IMG/VR virus record: IMGVR_UViG_3300037247_001118
Location: 1 to 64,000 of that record
DNA: 64,000 nt
Direction: 5' to 3' (one strand)
Source: a virus
Numbering within the stretch: position 1 is the first letter of the stretch; each line of letters starts with the position of its first letter. This document shows, in pieces, positions 34,037-42,971 of this stretch. The notes beneath the pieces were generated by a model. The model was given only the letters and a program-made list of their open reading frames with translations. It had not been told where the DNA came from and searched no databases. Made by a program: the position numbers and the translations under genes.

Positions 34037-36453
34037 CCCTCCGCTTCGACCCAGCCTGTACGCGGTGCCTGCTCTCTGCGTGCCCACGCTCGGCTGGCGC
34101 ACACGTCTGCGTCCCCGGCATGGGCGCTGTCCCGTCCGGCATCCTGGCCTACGGTGAGGCGCCAGGGGCCAAGGAGGAACAGGATGGACTTCCCTTCCAG
34201 GGGAACGCCGGTGGGCTGCTGGACGAGATTCTCGGCATGGCCGGCATGACGCGCAGCGATCTCTACATCGGCAACGTAGCGCGGTGCCGGCCTCCGGGGA
34301 ACCGCAATCCCAGCACCGACGAGTTGGAAGCCTGTCGGCTCTACACGTCGCGGGAGCTTGAGGCGGTCCAGCCGAAGGTGATCGTCTCACTCGGTGGCGT
34401 GCCGCTGAAGGCACTCACCGGCAAGACAGCCATCGGCGAGAACCGGGGCAAGCTGCTCCCGCTGCTGCCCGCCTACCGCTCGAACGTCCGCGTCATCCCA
34501 TCCTACCACCCGGCGTCGATCCTGCACCAGCCGTCGATCCGCGCCGTGCGGATGCAGCAGATCGCCGACGACCTGAAGCTGGCCAAGAAGTTCACGACCG
34601 GCGGCGTGTGGGACGCGACGATAGTGATCAACCCCGCGAAGGTGCCGAAGGCGCTCGACCTGCTACAGCGCTGCGACCGCCTAGCCTGCGATCTCGAATG
34701 GGAGGTGTTCCCGGGACGGAAGACGACCTGGCCCTGGTCGCGGCAGGATGGAGGCGCGCCGCGGCTGGTGAGCTATGGCCTCGCGGGGCGTGTGGACGGG
34801 CGGCTGCTGGCGTGCTCGTTTGACGCCGCCGACACTCCCGATCTTGTCAAGGAGATGCTGGCACGGATACCCACTATCTACCACAACGCTGTCGCCGACG
34901 TAATCTGGCTGCTCTCTCGTGGCATCCACCCGATCATCGCTGGCGACACCTGGATTCGCGCCTTCCTCCTGAACATCCAGTCGTCGCTGAGCCTCAAGGC
35001 GCTCGCACCGACGCTGACCTCGGTCCCCGCCGGCTGGGGCGACGAGATGGGAGACCTGCTCGGGAAAGTGCCGGAGACGCCCGAGGAGTGGCAGCAGACC
35101 AAGGAGTACAACGCCAAGGACGCGGTGGCCACGTTCTTGCTTGACGAGGAGCTTGAGACGCGCTCGGAGGGGAAGCCGTTCATGCCCCTGTACCGTGAGG
35201 TCCTGCTGCCAGCCGCTCTGCGCCTGTCGGAGGCCAGCCTCGCCGGCGTCCCGTTCGACACCAAGCGGCTGCACGAGCTGGCGGAGGCGGCGAAGGGGCG
35301 CATCGAGACGCTGACCGCACGGATCCGTGACACGGTGGGGAGTTCGCGGCAATCAGATATCGCTCACGCCGTCGAGCGCGTTGCGGGAATTATGCTACCA
35401 CGGACGGAGAAGACGCAGCAGCCCTCAATAGCCGAGGAGGCGCTGTTGCCGTACCGGGATCGGCATCCGTTAGTGAAGGACATACTCACCGCCGGCAAGC
35501 TCAAGAAACTGGACGGGACGTATCTGCGCCCGTGGGGGCAGTCGCTTGCGGAACAGGGCGACCACCGGCTCCATACCCTCTACCGCCTTGCCGGGCCACG
35601 CACCGGGCGGACGGCGGCTGAGCAGGAGCAGGGCGGTACAGTCCAGCAGTACCCCCGCTGGCAGCCGCTGAGGGAGTGTGTCAAGGTACCAGACGGCTGG
35701 AAGCTGATCTCCGCCGATCAATCAATGATAGAGATGCGTATTGCGGCTTGGATAGCACAAGACCAGCAGCTACTCGCATTCTTTCAGGAAGGGCGCGATG
35801 TCCACGTCTGTACTGCCTCATGGATCAGAGCTCTTGCGGCTGGCTGCTCGCTGGCCGAGTGGAAGCGAGATATGGATGCGTGGATGGCCAAGGTGACAGC
35901 CGCCGATAGGTACGCAGCGAAGGCGCCCAACTTCGGCTTCCTTTTCGGGCTACGCGAGGAGGGATTCATCAAGCAGGCACTGAAGAAGTACGGCATCACC
36001 TTCACGATGGACACCGCTGCTCAGGCACGGGCTGGCTACTTTGAGCTGTACGCCGACCTTCTGTCCTGGCACGAGGACTCGTGGAAGTGGGTACACCTGG
36101 GCTACGTGGACACTGCCACGGGGCGGCGGCGGATGCTCGGCGGCGAGGACGAGAACGCGCTGCACCGGAAGGCGATCAACACTCCGATCCAGGGACCGGC
36201 GTCGGACCTCTCAATTGCAGGTGGCGTCAAGGCCTGCCAGCGACTTGAGGACGAGGGGCTACTGGGAGACTCCGTGCTCTACCTCGGCTTCATTCACGAC
36301 GACAACCTCTTTATGGCCAAGGACGCGGCCGTGCCGGGAGCCGTCGAGATCATCGAGCACGAGATGGAGCACCCCGGCCTGGACCGCATTGGCATGGGCG
36401 ACTTCGACGTGCCGCTGGTGGTCAAAGCTAAGGTCGGACAGACGTGGAGTTGA
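34033..36453 (+). CDS. Uracil-DNA glycosylase fused to family A DNA polymerase with 3'-5' exonuclease
   Basis: An 806-residue protein with three parts. Residues 1-185 match family 4 uracil-DNA glycosylase: GEAPGAKEEQDGLPFQGNAG at 41-60, YHPASIL near 159, and Cys9/12/85/101 in the 4Fe-4S spacing CX2C...CX15C. Residues 215-375 match the DnaQ-type exonuclease: DLE (Asp220, Glu222), Asp289 and YNAKD (Tyr359, Asp363). Residues 390-806 are PolA: motif A with Asp562 and Glu567, motif B with Lys630/Phe634/Phe638, motif C IHDD (His755-Asp757). Motif C has Asp where Pol I has Glu, and Phe638 replaces the usual Tyr. The phage replicase is likely linked to uracil removal. Confidence 0.9.
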   Translation: MTLRFDPACTRCLLSACPRSAGAHVCVPGMGAVPSGILAYGEAPGAKEEQDGLPFQGNAGGLLDEILGMAGMTRSDLYIGNVARCRPPGNRNPSTDELEACRLYTSRELEAVQPKVIVSLGGVPLKALTGKTAIGENRGKLLPLLPAYRSNVRVIPSYHPASILHQPSIRAVRMQQIADDLKLAKKFTTGGVWDATIVINPAKVPKALDLLQRCDRLACDLEWEVFPGRKTTWPWSRQDGGAPRLVSYGLAGRVDGRLLACSFDAADTPDLVKEMLARIPTIYHNAVADVIWLLSRGIHPIIAGDTWIRAFLLNIQSSLSLKALAPTLTSVPAGWGDEMGDLLGKVPETPEEWQQTKEYNAKDAVATFLLDEELETRSEGKPFMPLYREVLLPAALRLSEASLAGVPFDTKRLHELAEAAKGRIETLTARIRDTVGSSRQSDIAHAVERVAGIMLPRTEKTQQPSIAEEALLPYRDRHPLVKDILTAGKLKKLDGTYLRPWGQSLAEQGDHRLHTLYRLAGPRTGRTAAEQEQGGTVQQYPRWQPLRECVKVPDGWKLISADQSMIEMRIAAWIAQDQQLLAFFQEGRDVHVCTASWIRALAAGCSLAEWKRDMDAWMAKVTAADRYAAKAPNFGFLFGLREEGFIKQALKKYGITFTMDTAAQARAGYFELYADLLSWHEDSWKWVHLGYVDTATGRRRMLGGEDENALHRKAINTPIQGPASDLSIAGGVKACQRLEDEGLLGDSVLYLGFIHDDNLFMAKDAAVPGAVEIIEHEMEHPGLDRIGMGDFDVPLVVKAKVGQTWS

Positions 36454-36479
36454 CAACAGTGGGCGCGGTGCCGTATGAT
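36450..36479 (+). promoter_or_regulatory. Sigma-70 promoter with TGATTAA over the -10
   Basis: TTGACA (36450-36455) overlaps the polymerase stop codon region and TATGAT (36474-36479) follows after 18 nt. TGATTAA (36476-36482) overlaps the -10 instead of lying between the hexamers. It should drive the small gene at 36508 and the recombination genes. The ribosome site AGGAGGAGGAG begins 16 nt after the -10. Confidence 0.68.
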
Positions 36480-36507
36480 TAACACACATGTACAGGAGGA
36501 GGAGAGA

Positions 36508-36843
36508 ATGATGAAATTCTGTCTATATCGCTGGGGCTTCGCATTGGGGACTAAACGCTGGAGCTACTACATCACTTGGCGTCGAGGCAGCCTCGGCTTT
36601 CACATCGGTCACCTTCAGTTGGTCACCCTATGGTACTGGAAGCCACGATGGCCGCACTTCCTTGACACAGAGCGATTTGTGCAGCGGCTTCTCGGCTCCA
36701 ATGGGCGCTGGACCTCGCGCAATATGAAGCTATCGGTGTGGCCAGTCATCGTCAGCCTTTATTGGCACGCAACCTGCCCCGGCTGTGTCAAGGAATACAG
36801 CCTGGATTACGACGTGTACCAGCAGCTCCAAGAGAGCCGGTAG
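36508..36843 (+). CDS. Hypothetical protein, Trp/Tyr-rich
   Basis: A 111-residue protein (MMKFCLYRWGFALG...) starting behind AGGAGGAGGAG. It is unusually rich in Trp, Tyr and Arg, with WSYYITWRRGSLGFHIG and WYWKPRWPHFLD, and ends with CPGC (ATCPGCVKEYSLDYD). No motif recognised; a nucleic-acid-binding or membrane-edge role cannot be separated. A promoter lies directly upstream. Confidence 0.6.
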   Translation: MMKFCLYRWGFALGTKRWSYYITWRRGSLGFHIGHLQLVTLWYWKPRWPHFLDTERFVQRLLGSNGRWTSRNMKLSVWPVIVSLYWHATCPGCVKEYSLDYDVYQQLQESR

Positions 36844-36854
36844 GAGGAGGTCAA

Positions 36855-37892
36855 TTGAGGATCACATTCTCATCTGCCACTAGCTGGCGGCGCTGCCAGC
36901 AGGCTTACTTCTACGAGTACGTCGAAGGGCTCAAGCCGAAGCAGGAGTTCGCGCCACCGCTCCAACTGGGGCGTGTGGTTCACCGCTACCTTGAGAGCTT
37001 CTACGGGGCGCTGATCTCCAAGCGGAAGACGCCAATCAAGCCGTCGACGCGCCACGCCAACGCGCTCATGCAGATCGACCACGAGTTCACCGAGCCGACG
37101 CGGCAGCTCGCCGTCGCGGCACAGGTGGCCGGCGAGGACGAGCTCGGCAAGGAACTGCTCGGGCTGGTACCGAAGGCGGCGCGGCTCTGCCAGGCGTACT
37201 TCGAGCTGCGCGGCGGCCGCGACACGCATCGCGTTCTCTTATGTGAGGAGTACGTCCGGTTCCCGCTCACCGACAAGGACGAGGTAGTGGCCGTCATCGA
37301 CCTGGTGACACAGGACGAAGACGGCAGCGTATACATCTGGGAGCACAAGACGACCAAGAACGTGCCCATGCAGGGACGGCGCCTACGCGACCTACAGACG
37401 ATCCTCGGCGCGGTGCTCCTGGAGGAAGTGCATGGTCTGAAGCCGGTCGGTGTCATCTGGAATTACTTCCGCACGCAGGAGCCCACTGAGCCGCGGCTGC
37501 TCAAGGACGGTACGCTAAGCCGGGCGAAGCAGGACACTACGTGGCGGGCGTACGAGCGGGCGCTCCAGGCTCACCAGCTCGACCACGCTGACTACAAGGA
37601 GATGTATCACATCCTGGCCGACAAGGAGGAGAAGGTCTTCTTCCCGCGCATGCAGATGCAGCTCTTCCAGTCGGAGGCGGTGCTGCTGCGCGACCTCCTC
37701 TCGACATGCGGCGAGATTCGCGCAGCCGTCAGCGATCCGGGATTCGTCCCGGTGCGGAACATCGGACAGAACTGCGACTGGTGTCGCTTCAACAAAGTCT
37801 GCGAGGCGGCGCTGCTGGGCGGAGACGAGGCCGAGCTCAAGAGAATGCTGTTCGTAGCGAAGGGAGTACGAGATGGCTACAGCGCCGACTAG
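36855..37892 (+). CDS. PD-(D/E)XK exonuclease, Cas4/RecB-like, with Fe-S cysteines
   Basis: A 345-residue protein starting at a TTG after GGAGGAGG. The nuclease core shows GRVVHRYLE (His), AVIDLV (Asp) and, near residue 163, WEHKTTK (Glu-X-Lys), the Cas4/PDDEXK_1 signature. Cys14 (SWRRC) pairs with a C-terminal CDWCRFNKVC cluster, the split 4Fe-4S arrangement of Cas4 and AddB. It likely resects DNA ends for the recombination system formed with the two genes after it. It overlaps the next ATG by 20 nt. Confidence 0.82.
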   Translation: MRITFSSATSWRRCQQAYFYEYVEGLKPKQEFAPPLQLGRVVHRYLESFYGALISKRKTPIKPSTRHANALMQIDHEFTEPTRQLAVAAQVAGEDELGKELLGLVPKAARLCQAYFELRGGRDTHRVLLCEEYVRFPLTDKDEVVAVIDLVTQDEDGSVYIWEHKTTKNVPMQGRRLRDLQTILGAVLLEEVHGLKPVGVIWNYFRTQEPTEPRLLKDGTLSRAKQDTTWRAYERALQAHQLDHADYKEMYHILADKEEKVFFPRMQMQLFQSEAVLLRDLLSTCGEIRAAVSDPGFVPVRNIGQNCDWCRFNKVCEAALLGGDEAELKRMLFVAKGVRDGYSAD

Positions 37893-38691
37893 CGCATCGA
37901 AAAGCATCGCCGACAGGATCGCCAAGCCGTCGGGGCAGATGGGGTATGTGGGAGCGACGATCTTCGGCAAGGGAGGCGTAGGCAAAACGACGCTCCTGGG
38001 AACTATGCCGGGAATGGGCGTCGTCATCGACATCCCGCAAGTCGAGGGAGGCACCTGCGTCCTGGTGGATCAGGTTGACCACGTGCGCGTCCTGCCCGTC
38101 ACGACCTGGGATGATCTGGACGCTGCCCACAAGTACCTCCGCGACGAGAAGCATGGCTTCAAATGGTACGCCATTGACACGGTCACGGCCACGCAGGAGT
38201 TGGCGAAGCGAAAGACGCTGAAGGAACGTGATCTCTCGGGTGACCCGCGCATCATTGATCGGCAGGACTGGGGCAAGATCGGCGAGTTGCAGAAGTCGCT
38301 GTTCTACAGCTTCCGCTCCCTGCCGATGCACGGCATCTTCCTTGCGCAGGAGAAGTTGCGTGAGGGCGGCGAGGGTGGTGCGCTTGAGTACCAGCCCGAC
38401 GTATCGCCGGCGTCCCTGAGTGGACTGGTGCCCTCCATGTTCTTGATCGGTCGCATGTTCACGCGGGAGATCGAAGACCCGAAGGCAAAGGAATTGGTGA
38501 TAGAGAGGAGGCTGCGAGTCGGCACACAGACGCTGTCGGTTGCCAAGGTTCGAGCACTACCCACCCGACAGCTTCCCCCGGTGCTCAAGAATCCGCACCT
38601 AGGCCGGATCTTCGCCTGGCTACTCGGGAGCCCGAAAGCGACGTGCCCCGAGGCAGCAGGCGCAGACCCGGACCTGTTCGCTGGCGGCTAG
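37873..38691 (+). CDS. RecA-like AAA ATPase (Sak4-type single-strand annealing/recombination)
   Basis: A 272-residue protein with Walker A FGKGGVGKTT (31-40) and the Walker B strand WYAIDTVTA near 105. It has the length and layout of the AAA_24/Sak4 phage recombinases. It follows a Cas4-like nuclease and precedes an SSB-like gene, a set that forms phage recombination modules. The C-terminal tail ends DPDLFAGG, echoing the tail of the next protein. Confidence 0.78.
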   Translation: MATAPTSASKSIADRIAKPSGQMGYVGATIFGKGGVGKTTLLGTMPGMGVVIDIPQVEGGTCVLVDQVDHVRVLPVTTWDDLDAAHKYLRDEKHGFKWYAIDTVTATQELAKRKTLKERDLSGDPRIIDRQDWGKIGELQKSLFYSFRSLPMHGIFLAQEKLREGGEGGALEYQPDVSPASLSGLVPSMFLIGRMFTREIEDPKAKELVIERRLRVGTQTLSVAKVRALPTRQLPPVLKNPHLGRIFAWLLGSPKATCPEAAGADPDLFAGG

Positions 38692-38721
38692 CCACAAGAG
38701 GGATTCACAGAAGGAGACACT

Positions 38722-39309
38722 ATGGCCAACACAATGGAGTTTGACTTTACCGGAGCGCCTCCGGTGCAGGGGAAGGTCGGAGGCGATAGGATCGCACCCG
38801 GCACATATCTGCTTGAGATCGGCAAGCTGGATCCGACACCGGCCAAATCCGGTCGGGCGATGATCACCGCCACATTGGTGGTGAAGAACGACGGCCCCTA
38901 CGTGGGCAAGAAGCTGGTCGAGCGGTTCTCGTTTCCGAGGCCGGGCAGCGATGACTCTTCCTTCCCCCTCCAACGCTGGCACGCCTTCCTGGTGGCCATC
39001 GGCATGAAGGAGCGGAAGGGCAAGCTGTCGTTGGACATCGACACGCTCATCGGCAAGGAGATAGTGGCCGAGGTCGACGACGAGTTCCAGGAAGCCAAGG
39101 ACAACTTCCCCGCACGCACAGTGTCGCGTCCGATGGCGTTCCACCGCACGAAGTCGCCGGAAGCCGAAAACGTCGGCCAGACGACCGCCGTGCCGGCCGC
39201 CGCTCCGGCACCGGCACCCGCTGCCGCAGCCGAGGCACCTGCCGTTGCCGAGGCACCTGCGGAGGCAGAGGCAGCGGACGAGGACCTCTTCGCTGGCCTA
39301 GAGGACTAG
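38722..39309 (+). CDS. SSB-like single-stranded DNA binding protein (DUF669-type)
   Basis: A 195-residue protein. Residues 1-140 are a beta-rich OB-like domain (GTYLLEIGKLDPTPAKSG, MITATLVVKNDGPYVGKKL, LIGKEIVAEVDDEFQ). Residues 150-185 are an Ala/Pro-rich linker and the end is acidic, DEDLFAGLED, similar in kind to the acidic tip that SSB proteins use to recruit partners. Position after the RecA-like ATPase supports a single-stranded-DNA role. A GAAGGAG site precedes the ATG. Confidence 0.7.
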   Translation: MANTMEFDFTGAPPVQGKVGGDRIAPGTYLLEIGKLDPTPAKSGRAMITATLVVKNDGPYVGKKLVERFSFPRPGSDDSSFPLQRWHAFLVAIGMKERKGKLSLDIDTLIGKEIVAEVDDEFQEAKDNFPARTVSRPMAFHRTKSPEAENVGQTTAVPAAAPAPAPAAAAEAPAVAEAPAEAEAADEDLFAGLED

Positions 39310-39379
39310 GCAGACCGCACCTGATACCCTGGGGCGCTCTCGTGTGAGGGCGCTCCAGGCTGAGGAGGAACAGATAGAA

Positions 39380-39631
39380 ATGCCACCACGACGCGGGCCC
39401 CAATGCAGCCTACTATGCAGCGAGCCGGTGACCTACTCGGAGCGTGGTCACCCCCTCGCCGGTGACTACTGTGACAAGCACGGCTTAGCCGTCCACCGGC
39501 TGCGGCGCGGTTCGCCCTGCCCCTGCGGGCACTGCGATGGCGCTCGTGGGCGGGTACAGCGAAAGATCGAGCGGGAGGCCGTGGAGCAGGCGGCGGAGCC
39601 GAACCGTGCAGAGGAGCCCGATGCCGACTGA
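39380..39631 (+). CDS. Small Cys-rich (zinc-binding) protein
   Basis: An 83-residue protein whose ATG follows GAGGAGGA. It has several Cys and His: CSLLCSE, YCDKHGLAVH, CPCGHCDGAR, suggesting one or two zinc sites, and a basic-to-acidic helical end. No named family. The stop overlaps the VRR nuclease start region by 11 nt. Confidence 0.55.
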   Translation: MPPRRGPQCSLLCSEPVTYSERGHPLAGDYCDKHGLAVHRLRRGSPCPCGHCDGARGRVQRKIEREAVEQAAEPNRAEEPDAD

Positions 39632-39914
39632 GACACAGCTCGTCGCACGGATCATGCTCATGCTGGAACGGCGCGGTGCCTACGCCAACAAGAACCACGG
39701 CAGTCCGTTTCAGCGCCTGGGTCGGCCCGACATTGAGGGGTGCCTGGATGGGAGCTTCTTTGCCTTCGAGGTCAAGCTGCCGGGCAAGAAGCACTCCCTC
39801 ACACGGCTGCAAGTACAGGCACTGATCGAGATTCGAGAGGCTGGAGGATGCGCCGAAGTTGTCGAGAGCGTGCAAGAGGCAGAGGATTTGCTGCGTGCCT
39901 GGAACCTCGCCTAA
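39621..39914 (+). CDS. VRR-NUC domain nuclease
   Basis: A 97-residue protein: TETQLVARIMLMLERRG, then NKNHGSPFQRLGRPDIEG (Asp), FFAFEVKLPGK (Glu-X-Lys) and TRLQVQALIEI, the standard VRR-NUC order. These small phage nucleases are structure-specific, often acting on Holliday junctions or flaps. It sits in the recombination and replication block. Start chosen at the ATG overlapping the preceding gene. Confidence 0.82.
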   Translation: MPTETQLVARIMLMLERRGAYANKNHGSPFQRLGRPDIEGCLDGSFFAFEVKLPGKKHSLTRLQVQALIEIREAGGCAEVVESVQEAEDLLRAWNLA

Positions 39915-40122
39915 CCCTCGCCTCGCTCAGGCCCGCGATATTATCCGCCGGAAGGCCAAAGCGGTGGGCGAGATGGGGCTGTTCGACGCCGTCCACACGC
40001 TCGGCTGGTTCGACCAGATACACTACGACGAGGAGTGTGTCCTGCAAATACGAGACCTCGGAGACTTGCAGACGGTGGCGCTGGCCGCTGCGCTGATCGC
40101 CTACGCGGAGGGGATGCGTTGA
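39895..40122 (+). CDS. Hypothetical protein before the primase
   Basis: A 75-residue frame starting at a GTG within the end of the VRR gene. The sequence is helical (RLAQARDIIRRKAKAVGEMGLFDAVH, LQTVALAAALIAYAEG). Its stop overlaps the primase TTG start. No function recognised; the exact start is uncertain. Confidence 0.5.
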   Translation: MPGTSPNPRLAQARDIIRRKAKAVGEMGLFDAVHTLGWFDQIHYDEECVLQIRDLGDLQTVALAAALIAYAEGMR

Positions 40123-42971
40123 CCAAGATCAAGACCGCCGCACTACAATTCGCCGACGCAGGCCTACCCGTCCTGGCGATTCACCTGCCGGACGGCACGG
40201 ACGGCTGCACGTGCTCGAACCCCGACTGCGCCAGTCCCGGCAAGCATCCGCGGGCGGATCTGTGCCCGCACGGTGTGCTGGACGCGACGACGGACGCGGA
40301 GGTGATCTCCGGCTGGCCTGACGATATCAACATCGGTGTGGCTCTCGGCGCGGCCGCTAGTGGCGTCATGGTGTTCGACGTTGACCACTTGGAGATCGCC
40401 GCACGCTTCCTCGACCCCGAGTACGGCATACCCGACCAAACTGCCATCGCGTCCAGCGGGCGCCTCGGGGCGCACATCTGGTTCCGCACGACGGGCCCGA
40501 CTAAGACGTTCCACCTCCGCGCTGCGACAGGTGAGAAGATCGGCGAGGTACGCGGTGACGGTGCCTACGTCGTCGTCCCGCCATCGCTGGCGATAACCGG
40601 TAGGCGCTACCAGTGGGTAGGACAGCCCGCTAGAGTGGACGTTACGCGCTTCCACGCCACAGACGACCCCCGAAGCTACATAGAGGGCCTCCTGGCCGAC
40701 GTGGGGACCGCTGTAGGCGACGGTGGGGGTGGTGCGGCCACCTCGACGCCGGACAAGTACCGCCAGCTGCCACTTGCAGCTATCGACATTCCCGAGCGGA
40801 TCGTCAAGCACTCGCTCATGCAGCGCTTACGGCAGCAGCTAGCCGGTCACCACACGAAGCCCGCCGGCAAGTCCGACCCGGACCGCTCCAAGCGTCTGAT
40901 GGGCGTCGGCTTCGCCGCACGCGACGCTGCGAAGGAGATGGGCCAGCCACTCACAGTAGAGGAGTGCGCAGGCATCGTCAAGATGGCCGTCATCGGATGG
41001 TATGGCAAATACGACGAGGGGCGCTCCGACATGGACTTCCGGTGCTGGGAGATCGCCTGGAAGGCGTTCGATGAGATCGGCGTCACTGAGACGGGCATTC
41101 CGGCGGTGACTACGGGCGGACCGAAGTACAGCGCCGACAATTACTTCTGGGACGAGTCGGACGGCAAAGTCTACAAGCGGATTCACCGCAAGGACGGTGA
41201 GGATGCGCAGGAAATCTGCAACTTCCTCCCCGAGATCATCGAGGACATTGAGCTCGACGCCGGCGGCACCACCGACGAGGGCGAGCGCGTCTGGCGCGTG
41301 CGCTTCACCCGCCCGGGCAGCGTCCACGAGCTGGTGCTGCGCGTTGACGACCGCACGCGCAAGAAGGGACGGCTAGAGGCGGCGCTGGCCGGCAGTCTCC
41401 TGCCAAGCGACTTCATTGTCTGCGCGCGGCATGCGCCCGAGGTGCGCGAGGCGATGCAGGCGCTGAGCGATCCCGAGCGGCGCAAGGCGTTCGCGGTCAC
41501 CGGCTGGATGGACGACCACACCGTCTACGTGCTCCCCGGTGCCGACGGCGGTATCTCGGCGCAGGGAGTGGACGAGTTGCGGCGGATCGACCCAGACCGG
41601 CTGCCCACCGGCGCCATTGTGATCCGCTCCGAGCTCATGCTCTACGGACAGGGGGTACGGCCACCGACGACTCCCGAGGAGCGGGCAGCGGCGTGGCAGG
41701 CGTTCCGCACCCTGATCGGCGTGGCACCCCCCCGCGTGTCCGTCCCTGTTGTCCTACAGGTGCTTGCCGGCCCCCTGGCGTCGAGCGGTATCGGGGCCGT
41801 GCCGCCGCTGGTACACGTCATGGGCAAGACCGGCATTCTCAAGACGAGCTTCTGCCTCGCAGCGCTCTCGCTCTTCGGGAAGTTCAAGAACAACGCGCCC
41901 ACACCGTGGACCTCGACGACGACGTTCCTCACCTCGTTCCTTCACACCGCCAAGGACCTGACGGTGCTGGTAGACGACTACAAGCGCAGCGTCGTCAAGC
42001 CGACCGAGTTCACCGCGTTCATTCAGAACTACGCCGACCGTACAGGCCGTGGCCGCGGCAACCCGGACGGTACGGCGCGCGTCACACAGATCGCACGTGG
42101 GCTGATGCTGAGCACCGGCGAGGACAAGTGGGAGGGCGAGGCGTCCGTAGAGGCGCGTACCATCATCGTCCCGCTACAGGGTGGCGACATTGATCTTGAG
42201 CGGCTGAGCGCCACCCAGGCGCTGGTACAGCGGCAGGAGCTCCAGCTCTTCGGCGGTGCGTACCTACTGTGGCTGGCTAAGCACGGCAAGCTACTGGGAG
42301 AGAATGCGTTGGACGACACCTGCGAGCGGTGGCGCCTCAAGCTAGTAAAGGCCACAGGCCAGGGCGATGGCATACACTTGCGTATTCTCAGCTCCTACGC
42401 CTCGCTGCTAGCTGCCGGCGAGGTCGTCGTGCGGTTCGTCCGCGCCACCTTCGGCAAGGAGGCCGGGCAGGAAGTCATGGACTGGATCAGGGAGGCCACG
42501 AAGGCGCTGGTCGCCGGAGCCGAGGAACAGGCCAAGGACATCGCCAGCTCGTCGCCGTACCGGAAGATGGCGACGGCGCTCTCCGAAGGCCTGGCGGCGC
42601 GCAAGATCCGCCTCATGCCGGCGGTAGGTGTCGACGCGTCACACTCCGCCCACCCGGACAGTGCACCGGCTGCTGAGACGGTAGGGTACTGGGAAGAGAA
42701 GCACGGCGTCGTGTTCGCGCTGCTCACCCGGGAGAGCACCTACGGCTGGTACGAAGGCGTCCAGGTCCGGCGCGGCAGCCGCGTTGGCTTCTCCTGGGCG
42801 GCGGTGTTGAAGGAGGCGGTGGACGAGTTTGGTGGAGAACGCGTCGAACGAAAGCGGGTAAGGGTGGGGGATAAGACCTCACAACTCAGCGGCGTCCTTG
42901 TCCCGCTGGACACCCTCACTCAAGAAAACGACTCACAAGAATCACTAGACTCACAGCTAGATCGTAGCTAG
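40119..42971 (+). CDS. Primase-polymerase/helicase (PrimPol with C-terminal ATPase)
   Basis: A 950-residue protein starting at TTG (TTGA overlap). Residues 1-190 are a PrimPol domain: a Cys/His cluster (CTCSNPDCASPGKHP), the metal motif VMVFDVDH near 88, SGRLGAHIWF and EVRGDGAYVVVPPS. Residues about 360-760 have a DUF927-type ATPase: HVMGKTGILKTS (Walker A, near 566-574) and LTVLVDDYKRS (Walker B, near 615). The last 100 residues hold helices and KRVRVGDKT. It should prime and unwind at the fork. Immediately downstream is an AT-rich repeat region, as found beside replication-initiation genes. Confidence 0.82.
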   Translation: MTKIKTAALQFADAGLPVLAIHLPDGTDGCTCSNPDCASPGKHPRADLCPHGVLDATTDAEVISGWPDDINIGVALGAAASGVMVFDVDHLEIAARFLDPEYGIPDQTAIASSGRLGAHIWFRTTGPTKTFHLRAATGEKIGEVRGDGAYVVVPPSLAITGRRYQWVGQPARVDVTRFHATDDPRSYIEGLLADVGTAVGDGGGGAATSTPDKYRQLPLAAIDIPERIVKHSLMQRLRQQLAGHHTKPAGKSDPDRSKRLMGVGFAARDAAKEMGQPLTVEECAGIVKMAVIGWYGKYDEGRSDMDFRCWEIAWKAFDEIGVTETGIPAVTTGGPKYSADNYFWDESDGKVYKRIHRKDGEDAQEICNFLPEIIEDIELDAGGTTDEGERVWRVRFTRPGSVHELVLRVDDRTRKKGRLEAALAGSLLPSDFIVCARHAPEVREAMQALSDPERRKAFAVTGWMDDHTVYVLPGADGGISAQGVDELRRIDPDRLPTGAIVIRSELMLYGQGVRPPTTPEERAAAWQAFRTLIGVAPPRVSVPVVLQVLAGPLASSGIGAVPPLVHVMGKTGILKTSFCLAALSLFGKFKNNAPTPWTSTTTFLTSFLHTAKDLTVLVDDYKRSVVKPTEFTAFIQNYADRTGRGRGNPDGTARVTQIARGLMLSTGEDKWEGEASVEARTIIVPLQGGDIDLERLSATQALVQRQELQLFGGAYLLWLAKHGKLLGENALDDTCERWRLKLVKATGQGDGIHLRILSSYASLLAAGEVVVRFVRATFGKEAGQEVMDWIREATKALVAGAEEQAKDIASSSPYRKMATALSEGLAARKIRLMPAVGVDASHSAHPDSAPAAETVGYWEEKHGVVFALLTRESTYGWYEGVQVRRGSRVGFSWAAVLKEAVDEFGGERVERKRVRVGDKTSQLSGVLVPLDTLTQENDSQESLDSQLDRS

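Noticed and set aside
34681-35352. Long minus-strand frame opposite the polymerase
   Set aside because: Arg/Gln/Leu-rich shadow opposite clear exonuclease and polymerase motifs.
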